Shown here piece by piece: positions 5,783 to 12,798 of a stretch of 12,957 nucleotides of DNA. Position 1 is the first letter of the stretch; every line of letters begins with the position of its first letter. The DNA is from DTU080 sp050945315 (lineage in GTDB: Bacteria > Bacillota > Limnochordia > DTU080), in NCBI GenBank assembly GCA_050945315.1, contig JBMNSS010000072.1:1-12957 (forward strand). Reading direction: 5' to 3'. The translations under genes and the position numbers were made by a program. The notes below the pieces were generated by a model. The model had not been told where the DNA came from. It worked only from the letters and a program-made list of their open reading frames with translations, and made no database searches.

Positions 5783-6493
5783 GTGAATATAGGGGCCGCC
5801 ACCCACGCCGGTCTAATACGCGAGAAGAACGAGGATGCCTACTATGCCATGCCCCCTCTTCTCGCCGTGGCAGACGGCATGGGAGGCCACGCTGCAGGTG
5901 AGATCGCCAGTCAACTGGCCGTGAACACACTCGCCGCTTGGTCATCGTGGGATGATCCGGAGCAGGATCTTTGGTTGTGTATCCAGCAGGCCAACACAAC
6001 GATCTATCAGTATGCCTATTCCAAACAAGCCTATGAGGGTATGGGAACGACACTGACGGCGGTTCATCTGTCACAAGAGACCCTACACTGGGCTCATGTA
6101 GGCGACAGCCGTCTCTATGTGATGCGCGACGGTGCCCTCATGTTACAGACCCAGGATCATTCGGTGGTGGCGGAACTGCAACGCAAGGGAAACCTCACGG
6201 AGAACCAAGCGCGGTTACATCCGCACCGTAACGTGCTCACCCGGGCCCTTGGCATAAATGAAACCGTTGATGTTGACCAAGGCAGTCTGCAACTTCGACA
6301 AGGCGATCGACTTTTGATTTGTACCGACGGTTTACACGGTTGTGTCTCGGATGAGCACATCGCCAATATTTTGACAGAGACAGTCCAACCACAGGCGGCG
6401 GTGACCAATCTCATCCATCAGGCAAACCAGAGAGGCGGACCGGACAACATAACTGCCATCGTAGCAGACATTACTGGAGGCGATCTCCGGTGA
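5783..6493 (+). CDS. stp: PP2C-family Ser/Thr protein phosphatase (Stp/PrpC/PstP)
   Basis: Metal-dependent phosphatase that reverses the phosphorylation made by the PASTA kinase. From GTG 5783 it has 236 residues, the usual size of the catalytic domain. Motifs in order: NED at 16-18, VADGMGGHAAGE with DGMGG at 31-35, MGTTLTAV, HVGDSRLY with GDS at 107-109, QDHSVV, LTRALG, ICTDGLHG with DG at 182-183, and GGPDNITAIV with DN at 221-222. The metal-binding aspartates are all present. There is no membrane segment, unlike mycobacterial PstP, which has one and a C-terminal extracytoplasmic part; this form resembles Firmicute PrpC/Stp. Starting at ATG 5741 would add 14 residues (MLWRKKDIAKGVYG) outside the domain. 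Its stop overlaps the next start (GTGA, 6490-6493). Confidence 0.95.
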   Translation: MNIGAATHAGLIREKNEDAYYAMPPLLAVADGMGGHAAGEIASQLAVNTLAAWSSWDDPEQDLWLCIQQANTTIYQYAYSKQAYEGMGTTLTAVHLSQETLHWAHVGDSRLYVMRDGALMLQTQDHSVVAELQRKGNLTENQARLHPHRNVLTRALGINETVDVDQGSLQLRQGDRLLICTDGLHGCVSDEHIANILTETVQPQAAVTNLIHQANQRGGPDNITAIVADITGGDLR

Positions 6494-7758
6494 GGGGCGG
6501 CTTGTTTGCCTTAGGTTTGGCTTGCGGCTCCTTGGCCCAAGTCCTCATGCACCTGGCTACCGGAGAGCTACAAGGCAAGCCGGCCGCGGCCCTCGGACTG
6601 TATGCCGTTTCATTCATTGTCTTGTTTATCTGGGTGGGTCGCCGGGGAGATGCCTTCTTCCTGCCTATCATCACTGCTTTGTGCGGACTTGGCCTAGCCG
6701 AGATATGGCGCATAGACCCAAGCAGGGGCTGGCAGCAGGTCCTGTGGATAGTCCTGGGGACCGTAGTCTACGGTATTACTGGCCGTTTCCGCAGATGGAA
6801 TGCTCTGGCTGACTTGAAGTATGTCTGGGCTCTGCTGGCCACCATCATGCTGCTCATCACCCTTGTCTTCGGTGCCGAGGTCGGGGGTGCCCGGGCTTGG
6901 TTGCGCATCGGCAGGTTCAGTATGCAGACATCGGAGATTGCCAAACTGCTCGTGGTCATCTCATTGGCCGGTCATCTGGCCGGATCAAAAGAGTTCCTGG
7001 CCTCCCCGGGGCGCCGCATCGGTTTTATTCGCGTTCCGTCCGCCCGCCATCTGGGACCGCTGCTTTTGATATGGGCCGTTTCCATGATGATGTTCGTCGG
7101 ACAGCGTGATCTGGGCGGAGCGATACTTCTTTTCGGAGTCTTCGTCCTCATGCTTTACGTGGCCAGCGGACGGTTCATTTACCTCACGTTGGGCGTGTTG
7201 TTGGCGGCGGCGGGTGGGGCCGCGGCGTACGTGACGTTCAATCACGTGCGCGTCCGGTTTCTTGTTTGGCTTAACCCTTGGCGATACTACGAAACGATAG
7301 GTTACCAGATCATCCAAGGTCTTTTTTCTCTGGCCGCCGGAGGTATAGCCGGCACCGGATTGGGCTTTGGCTCCCCGTATCTTATTCCGGCAGCCGCCAA
7401 CGACTTCATTTTCAACGCGCTTGTGGAGGAACTGGGCCTCATCGGTGCCACCTTCATCATTGCCATGTTTATGGTACTGGTGGCCAGGGGTCTGGCGTGG
7501 GCCACTGCTCACGGCAACAACGTAGCGGCTTTGGCCGGCATGGGCCTGTCCGTGTTGTTGGGCCTGCAAGCCGTGATCATTATCGGTGGAGTGACCAGGC
7601 TGATCCCGGTCACCGGGATCACTCTTCCCTTCTTAAGCTATGGGGGTAGTTCATTGATCTCCAGTTTTGCTCAGCTGGGTCTTATCCACAGCCTTTCAAC
7701 CACGGCGCCGACCCCAAGTCATGAGGGCTATACCTCGGAGGTGCCGGCGTGGAAGTGA
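6490..7758 (+). CDS. rodA: SEDS peptidoglycan polymerase, RodA/FtsW/SpoVE family
   Basis: An integral membrane glycosyltransferase that polymerises lipid II into glycan strands together with a class B PBP. The 422 residues are almost wholly hydrophobic with about ten to twelve membrane segments. Family marks: GARAWLRIG (Trp137) and SEIAKL, QRDLGGAIL at 205-213, NPW...GYQIIQ in the large outer loop, NDFIFNALVEELG at 304-316 with D305 as the catalytic aspartate, and ITLPFLSYGGSSL at 377-389. The start is GTG overlapping the phosphatase stop, with TGGAGG at 6475-6480. It overlaps pbpA by 10 bases, as expected for a co-expressed polymerase and transpeptidase pair. By position it is the RodA of the actinobacterial cluster; I cannot tell from sequence alone whether it serves elongation, division or the spore cortex. 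Confidence 0.94.
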   Translation: MRGGLFALGLACGSLAQVLMHLATGELQGKPAAALGLYAVSFIVLFIWVGRRGDAFFLPIITALCGLGLAEIWRIDPSRGWQQVLWIVLGTVVYGITGRFRRWNALADLKYVWALLATIMLLITLVFGAEVGGARAWLRIGRFSMQTSEIAKLLVVISLAGHLAGSKEFLASPGRRIGFIRVPSARHLGPLLLIWAVSMMMFVGQRDLGGAILLFGVFVLMLYVASGRFIYLTLGVLLAAAGGAAAYVTFNHVRVRFLVWLNPWRYYETIGYQIIQGLFSLAAGGIAGTGLGFGSPYLIPAAANDFIFNALVEELGLIGATFIIAMFMVLVARGLAWATAHGNNVAALAGMGLSVLLGLQAVIIIGGVTRLIPVTGITLPFLSYGGSSLISSFAQLGLIHSLSTTAPTPSHEGYTSEVPAWK

Positions 7759-9167
7759 CCAGCCGTAGGGTGCTGATTGGCTTTATGGCCATCTTCCTCA
7801 TTTTGGAGATATGGGTGGGCTACTGGTCGGTAGTTCGTGGACCCGAGTTGGAGACCCATGCCCGCAACCCCCGGCGTATTGAGGCCCAAGCACGGATTCC
7901 CCGGGGAGGGATCTATGATCGATACGGCGAAACCCTGGTCGCAAGCGTCTGGGAGAACAACGGCTATAAGAGACGTTTCAGCGGACCCCATTCCTTGTCC
8001 CAGACAATAGGCTATTTTCATCCCCGCTTCGGGACGTCCGGGCTGGAGCGCACGTATGACACTGATTTGCGAGGCCGCCTTCTGTCGCGAGGCCTGTTTC
8101 TCCGGGACTCGTCTCGCGAAGGGCTCGATATCACAACTACGATCGATACCCATATACAGAAAGCGGCTGAGAAAGCTCTGGGCGGACGTAAGGGTGCGGT
8201 AGTCGCCCTCGATGCTGACACCGGGGCCATACTGGCAGCTGCCAGCGTGCCCTTTTTCGATCCCAGCAACATGAGTGAGGATCTGTTTTCGGGTAGTCCC
8301 GGGGAGCCCTTATTCAACAGAGCTTTGCAGGGACGCTATCCGGCCGGATCCTCCTGGAAACCCTTGATTCTGGCTGCGGCATTGGAGACAAAGGCGGTAG
8401 ACCCCGACAGCATATTTCAAGACGCAAAAAGCATCATCGTGGACGGTTACGAGATCCGCAACTATGAGGAAAGGGAGCGTGGTCAGCTCAATCTGACCGA
8501 CGCCTTGGCATATTCCTCAAACGTCATCTTTGTGCAGATCGGACTGGAAACCGGGGGACGGGCCATCGCACAACTAGCGCGCCAGATGGGGATCCTATCC
8601 GCCCCTAAACTCGGCACGCCGGCGGTAGCAAGCCATCTGCCCGACGTAGTAAGTCTTGAGCAAACCTCAGTGGTGGCTGAGATCAGCATCGGACAGGGAG
8701 AGACCTGGGTATCACCGCTTCATATGGCCGTACTCGCCGCTACGATCGGTAACGGCGGTTACGTTGTCACTCCATATCTGGTCCGGTCCGTAGGCAACAA
8801 GGACATGGCGCCCCTGGTACTGCGCAAAAGGGTCCTGTCCGAAGAGACCGCCAGCTTCGTGGCGGATGCGATGCGCGCCGTGGTCACACACGGTACCGGC
8901 ACGCGTGCTGCCATCCCCGGCGTGCCAGTGGCGGGGAAAACCGGCACGGCTGACAACCCAGGCGGTCGGGCGCATGCTTGGTTTATCGGATTTGCTCCAT
9001 ACAGTGGAGGTGTGGTAGCTGTGGCCGTGATAATCGAAAATGCCGGCGGCGGTGGGACGCAAGCGGCCCCCGTAGCGGCTCAGGTAATAGAGGCAGCAGT
9101 GCACAATCCCATGGGCAGGCGAAGGGAGGAAACGGCCATGCGTTTGCGCACGGCCGTCTATCAGTGA
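7749..9167 (+). CDS. pbpA: class B penicillin-binding protein, PbpA/PBP2-like transpeptidase
   Basis: Cross-links peptidoglycan outside the membrane, paired with the SEDS protein encoded just upstream. The 472 residues begin with a short cytosolic end, one membrane anchor at about 8-28, then the dimerisation-type region with RGGIYDRYGETLVAS at 52-66. The transpeptidase domain carries the three active-site motifs: S201-x-x-K204 (SSWK), S256-S-N258, and K397-T-G (GKTGTAD). Length and short N-terminal module fit actinobacterial PbpA rather than the larger FtsI forms with PASTA repeats. GTG 7749 follows GGAGGTG (7737-7743) at five bases; GTG 7755 is an in-frame alternative at eleven bases and would drop two residues. 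The stop overlaps the kinase start (GTGA, 9164-9167). Confidence 0.94.
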   Translation: MEVTSRRVLIGFMAIFLILEIWVGYWSVVRGPELETHARNPRRIEAQARIPRGGIYDRYGETLVASVWENNGYKRRFSGPHSLSQTIGYFHPRFGTSGLERTYDTDLRGRLLSRGLFLRDSSREGLDITTTIDTHIQKAAEKALGGRKGAVVALDADTGAILAAASVPFFDPSNMSEDLFSGSPGEPLFNRALQGRYPAGSSWKPLILAAALETKAVDPDSIFQDAKSIIVDGYEIRNYEERERGQLNLTDALAYSSNVIFVQIGLETGGRAIAQLARQMGILSAPKLGTPAVASHLPDVVSLEQTSVVAEISIGQGETWVSPLHMAVLAATIGNGGYVVTPYLVRSVGNKDMAPLVLRKRVLSEETASFVADAMRAVVTHGTGTRAAIPGVPVAGKTGTADNPGGRAHAWFIGFAPYSGGVVAVAVIIENAGGGGTQAAPVAAQVIEAAVHNPMGRRREETAMRLRTAVYQ

Positions 9168-11095
9168 TCGGTCAAGTGCTCTCCAACCGTTATGAGGTTT
9201 TGGCGCGGGTGGGCGAAGGCGGTATGGCCGTCGTCTACAGGGCCCGCGACACGCTTTTGGGTCGCATGGTGGCTCTTAAGGTGTTGCGATCGCAATACGC
9301 CAGTGATCTGGAATTTGTCGAGCGTTTCAGACGCGAGGCTCAAACAGCCGCCAGCCTGTCACATCCTAACGTAGTCAACATCTATGATGTGGGCCAAGAA
9401 GACGATATATACTTTATCGTCATGGAGTATGTTGAAGGTCGTAACCTGAAGGAGATCATCCGTCAGGAGGGCCCTTTGCCCAATCGTACCGCTGTTGTCT
9501 TTGCCCGGGAGATCTGCCGCGCCTTGGAGGCCGCTCATCGTCTCAATCTTACGCACCGCGATGTGAAGCCCCACAACATCCTCATCACCTCCGACGGGCG
9601 AGTCAAGGTCACTGATTTCGGCATAGCTCGAGCGGCGGCCACCTCGTCCTTGACTGAGACAGGAACGGTGATTGGGTCCGTACACTACTTCTCACCTGAG
9701 CAAGCCCGGGGAGAACCTGTAGGCACCGCATCCGACATATATTCCTTGGGTGTAGTCTGCTATGAAATGGTCACGGGCCATGTTCCCTTCAGCGGAGACA
9801 GTCCTGTCGCCGTGGCACTTATGCATATTCAAGAGCCACCCAAACCACCGCGCCAACTGAACCCCCAGGTGTCACCTGAGTTTGAACGTATCATTTTGAA
9901 AGCCATGTCTAAGTCTGAAAGTGATCGCTATGCATCCGCCACGGCCATGCTACGCGATCTACGCGCTCTCAGCGAGGTATATGAAACTTCATCCAAAGAC
10001 GATGAGATAACTCAACCAATGACCCCGATAGATCCGCTGGCAGTCACTACCATCCAACCGACCTTGGGCACAAACGGTCGGTCGGAGGACAAAGACGCCG
10101 GAGCAACTCGCAAGGCGGGGCTGGGAAGGTGGCTGTGGATCGTCGCCTTGGTCTCTTTTTTTGGGGGGCTGCTGTGGGCCGGAAATGCTGTGCCTGATCT
10201 GTTGTTTCCGGAGGAAGTGCGCGTTCCTTCAGTTGTCGGCAAGGACGTAAGAGAGGCCGAAGTGGTATTGCGCGAGCAAGGGCTTAAGCTGGTTGAAGAA
10301 AGGCAATCCTACAGCTCCAGTGTGCCTGTTAACCACATCATCACTCAGGATCCTCCTGAGAATCGCCGGGTACGCGCCGGACGCAGCGTGTTCGTTGTAG
10401 TCAGTTTAGGTCTTGAGTATGTCTCGGTGCCCGATGTCATAGGTCTCACTTTGAATGATGCCAGAAATCGCCTGACACAAGGCGGGCTTACGATCGGTAC
10501 CGTGAGGGAAGAAGAACGGCCGGATACCGCCCCGGGTACAGTATTGCGTCAGACTCCTGCCAGTGGCAGTCGTCTCGAAAAGGGCGCTTCTGTCGATCTG
10601 GTCGTTGCACAGACAAGGCAACAAGAAGACGTGGAAGTCCCCAATCTACGCGGCTTGACGCTTGATGAAGCCGGATCCCGCTTGACTGAATTAGGTTTGC
10701 AGATCGGGAAAACCTACGCCGAAGAACCCACCGCCGAGACCGCGCCGGGCAGCATCATTGACCAGAATCCGCCACCGGGAACCGTGGTGGAACCGGGTTC
10801 AAGCGTTGACTTTGTATATGCTGAAAAAGAAGGACCCCTCACGGGTGGACTCCTTCGTCTGCCGAGCACGCCCAGGGACACGACCGTCAACAGAGACGTC
10901 AGCATTCTGGTTCCGGAAGGACCGGACACGGAAGTGGTAGTGATTGTTGTTGACGATTTCGGCACGCGTGAGGTTCATCGCGAGCTGGCAAGCGGGGGAG
11001 CCACGTTGGTGATCCCTGTCAGGGCTCGAGGTGACGAGCCCCTGGTTCGTGTCTATATGGACGACAGACTGGTCAGGGAACTACCGCTCCGATAG
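9164..11095 (+). CDS. prkC: PASTA-domain serine/threonine protein kinase PrkC/PknB
   Basis: A transmembrane Hanks-type kinase that couples wall sensing to control of growth, division and germination. From GTG 9164 it has 643 residues and opens as MIGQVLSNRYEVL, the normal family start; the frame is open further upstream but those residues have no likeness. Kinase domain about 10-270: GEGGMAVVY (17-25), K39, HRDVKPHN (131-138, D133), DFG (151-153), activation-loop threonines T164, T166, T168. A Thr-rich juxtamembrane stretch (277-318, with TQPMTP) leads to one membrane segment at about 322-342. Three PASTA repeats follow at about 352-416, 420-484 and 488-554. About 90 further residues form a strand-rich end domain. 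The phosphatase, two FHA proteins and wall synthases encoded upstream are its likely partners. No strong ribosome site is seen; the start overlaps the pbpA stop, so coupling is likely. Confidence 0.96.
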   Translation: MIGQVLSNRYEVLARVGEGGMAVVYRARDTLLGRMVALKVLRSQYASDLEFVERFRREAQTAASLSHPNVVNIYDVGQEDDIYFIVMEYVEGRNLKEIIRQEGPLPNRTAVVFAREICRALEAAHRLNLTHRDVKPHNILITSDGRVKVTDFGIARAAATSSLTETGTVIGSVHYFSPEQARGEPVGTASDIYSLGVVCYEMVTGHVPFSGDSPVAVALMHIQEPPKPPRQLNPQVSPEFERIILKAMSKSESDRYASATAMLRDLRALSEVYETSSKDDEITQPMTPIDPLAVTTIQPTLGTNGRSEDKDAGATRKAGLGRWLWIVALVSFFGGLLWAGNAVPDLLFPEEVRVPSVVGKDVREAEVVLREQGLKLVEERQSYSSSVPVNHIITQDPPENRRVRAGRSVFVVVSLGLEYVSVPDVIGLTLNDARNRLTQGGLTIGTVREEERPDTAPGTVLRQTPASGSRLEKGASVDLVVAQTRQQEDVEVPNLRGLTLDEAGSRLTELGLQIGKTYAEEPTAETAPGSIIDQNPPPGTVVEPGSSVDFVYAEKEGPLTGGLLRLPSTPRDTTVNRDVSILVPEGPDTEVVVIVVDDFGTREVHRELASGGATLVIPVRARGDEPLVRVYMDDRLVRELPLR

Positions 11096-11137
11096 TCCTG
11101 AAGTTCTTCACATCCGGTACTGAAAGGAGGGCTGCTT

Positions 11138-12043
11138 TTGACATCTGCAGGCATCACAGGTCTGGTGCTCCGCGCCGTCGGTGGCTTCTATCGTATCGCT
11201 CTGACGGACGATACGATCGTCGAGGCGCGCCTTTCGGGTCGAGTGAGGCCCGGCGGAGCCAAAGACCGGCAGGGGCCCGTTCTTCCGGGCGATCAGGTCA
11301 TGTTGGAGCATTCATCGGCGATGTGGTTGATCACCGATGTCCTGCCGCGCACTAGCGAGATGCGCCGGCCGCCGATTGCCAATGTAGACCTGTGTGTGGT
11401 GGTGCAGTCCGTCACGGCCCCCGCCCCCAATGCGGATATGATCGACAGAATCTTGATTCAGGCAACCCACGCCGGATTGGACGCTTTGCTCTGTGTCAGT
11501 AAAGGAGATTTGGGTGACGAGGAGTCAATTGCGGCACTGTTGAACCCATACGAGGTCGCCGGGTATCCGCATGTCATCACTTCAGCGGTTTCAGGCCTGG
11601 GCATTGACGAACTCGAACGCTTCTTGAAGGGACGTGTGAGTACACTGGCAGGGCCCTCAGGGGTAGGTAAGTCCAGATTGCTCAACAGCGTTTGTCCTGA
11701 CTTCGATCTGACCGTTGGAGAGATCAGTGAACGCGCAGTACGCGGCCGGCATACAACCCGACAGGTGGAGCTTCTGAGGCTGCCCTTTGGAGGCTGGATA
11801 GCCGACACTCCCGGATTCTCGACCCTGAGTTTTGGCGATATGAACTTGAGAGAACTGCCGGCCGCGTACCCGGAGTTTGTGCGCCATGCGGCGGAATGTC
11901 GCTTTGCGAGCTGTCTTCATCGCGAGGAGCCCGGGTGTGCGGTGCAAGAAGCAGTAGAAGAAGGCAGGATCGATCCGGGACGTTACCAACGCTATCTACG
12001 ATTTGCTGAGGAGGTCGAGGCGCTTGAGGCAAGGCGCTACTGA
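11138..12043 (+). CDS. rsgA: ribosome small-subunit maturation GTPase RsgA
   Basis: Circularly permuted GTPase that tests the decoding region of the maturing 30S subunit. The 301 residues comprise an N-terminal OB fold (1-75), the permuted G domain, and a zinc-binding C-terminal domain. Motifs: G4 SKGD at 121-124 (Ser in place of the usual Asn or Thr), SAVSG at 149-153, G1 GPSGVGKS at 172-179, RGRHTTR for switch I at 202-208, G3 DTPGF at 223-227, and zinc ligands C254, C259, H261, C267. In B. subtilis the orthologue (YloQ/CpgA) is a substrate of PrkC, which fits the linkage. The start is TTG with AAAGGAGG (11123-11130) seven bases upstream. A 42-base gap separates it from prkC, and its 3' end overlaps rpe by 20 bases. 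Confidence 0.96.
   Translation: MTSAGITGLVLRAVGGFYRIALTDDTIVEARLSGRVRPGGAKDRQGPVLPGDQVMLEHSSAMWLITDVLPRTSEMRRPPIANVDLCVVVQSVTAPAPNADMIDRILIQATHAGLDALLCVSKGDLGDEESIAALLNPYEVAGYPHVITSAVSGLGIDELERFLKGRVSTLAGPSGVGKSRLLNSVCPDFDLTVGEISERAVRGRHTTRQVELLRLPFGGWIADTPGFSTLSFGDMNLRELPAAYPEFVRHAAECRFASCLHREEPGCAVQEAVEEGRIDPGRYQRYLRFAEEVEALEARRY
12008..12015 (+). promoter_or_regulatory. ribosome binding site deciding the rpe start
   Basis: GAGGAGGT inside the end of rsgA lies eight bases before TTG 12024. The upstream in-frame TTG 12003 has no comparable site. Confidence 0.65.
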
Positions 12044-12695
12044 GTCCGGCATCATAGTCGCACCGTCTTTGTTGTCTGCCGACTTCGCTCATCTGGCGGA
12101 ATCCGTGCAGCAAGTAAGAATGGCTGACTGGCTTCATGTGGATGTCATGGACGGTCGTTTCGTACCCAATATAACCATAGGCGTGCCCGTGGTCGCCGCA
12201 CTGCGTGCGCACACATCGCAGTTTCTGGATGTACACTTGATGATCGTCGAGCCGGAGAGATATATCGGGGCCTTTGCCGATGCAGGTGCCGATGGGCTGA
12301 CTGTGCATGCCGAGACCTGCCCGCATCTGCAGCGTGTCCTGCAAGAGGTGAAAGGCAGGGGGCTCAAAGCAGGGGTGGCCTTGAATCCATCGACACCTTT
12401 GAGTGTGTTGGAATGGGTATTGGACGATCTCGACCTGATCTTGATCATGACAGTAAACCCGGGTTTTGGCGGACAAGCCTTTATCCCGGCTATGCTGCAA
12501 AAGGTGGCCGCCGCCCGAGAGCTTCTGGGTGATCGCGACATCATCCTTCAAGTAGACGGCGGCATAGACAGGAATACGGCTCCTACACTGGCCAAAGCCG
12601 GCGCCAATGCCTTTGTGGCAGGCACAGCGGTTTTCGGTGCGGAGGACCCTGCAAAAGCGCTTATCGACCTTTGGAAAGCCGCCGGCGGTATGTAG
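12024..12695 (+). CDS. rpe: ribulose-phosphate 3-epimerase
   Basis: Interconverts D-ribulose 5-phosphate and D-xylulose 5-phosphate in the pentose phosphate pathway. From TTG 12024 it has 223 residues, normal for this TIM-barrel family. Conserved marks: APSLLSADF at 13-21, WLHVDVMDG with H38 and D40, HLM with H71, MTVNPGFGGQAF at 142-153, and QVDGGI with D178; these give the metal ligands, the two catalytic aspartates and the phosphate loop. The start lies inside rsgA, in another frame, giving a 20-base overlap and likely translational coupling. TTG 12003 would add seven residues (MLRRSRR) without family likeness. It is the last gene of the run; no clear intrinsic terminator follows, and a new promoter begins about 70 bases on. 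Confidence 0.96.
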   Translation: MRQGATESGIIVAPSLLSADFAHLAESVQQVRMADWLHVDVMDGRFVPNITIGVPVVAALRAHTSQFLDVHLMIVEPERYIGAFADAGADGLTVHAETCPHLQRVLQEVKGRGLKAGVALNPSTPLSVLEWVLDDLDLILIMTVNPGFGGQAFIPAMLQKVAAARELLGDRDIILQVDGGIDRNTAPTLAKAGANAFVAGTAVFGAEDPAKALIDLWKAAGGM

Positions 12696-12763
12696 GATCA
12701 GTTGTTCGAATATGACCACAGACATATTTTGTTTTCTGAGCGTGGTTAGAGTCACGAACGGGA

Positions 12764-12792
12764 TTGACTGCCACCCCGGGGTGAGGTATACT
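12764..12792 (+). promoter_or_regulatory. strong housekeeping promoter
   Basis: TTGACT at 12764-12769 and TATACT at 12787-12792 are separated by exactly 17 bases, each differing from the sigma-A consensus by one base. Transcription should begin near 12799. It drives an unidentified transcript to the right, beyond the window. Confidence 0.87.
12772..12783. promoter_or_regulatory. perfect 12-bp palindrome in the promoter spacer, possible operator
   Basis: CACCCCGGGGTG is its own reverse complement and lies wholly between the -35 and -10 elements of the promoter at 12764-12792. A dimeric repressor or a MerR- or CsoR-like regulator could bind there. I do not recognise the site with certainty. 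Confidence 0.35.
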
Positions 12793-12798
12793 TACGAC

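Noticed and set aside
7258..7320. Loss of the Asp in the NPW-x-x-x-GYQ outer loop of the SEDS protein (many relatives have D-P-x-G before GYQ; here RYYETI), at first suspected to inactivate it
   Set aside because: The catalytic aspartate of RodA corresponds to the Asp of H-T-D-F-I-F in E. coli, which is present here as NDFIF (D305); the NPW loop is variable.
8978..9163. 62-residue N-terminal extension of the kinase frame
   Set aside because: It lies wholly over the conserved end of pbpA in another frame, is Cys/Arg/Gly-rich with no kinase likeness, and the normal family start MIGQVLSNRYEVL begins at GTG 9164.
11724..12755. Long open frame on the minus strand (343 codons) opposite rsgA and rpe
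   Set aside because: Both genes on the + strand are certain; the antisense protein has no recognisable domain, and such shadows are expected in GC-rich coding DNA.
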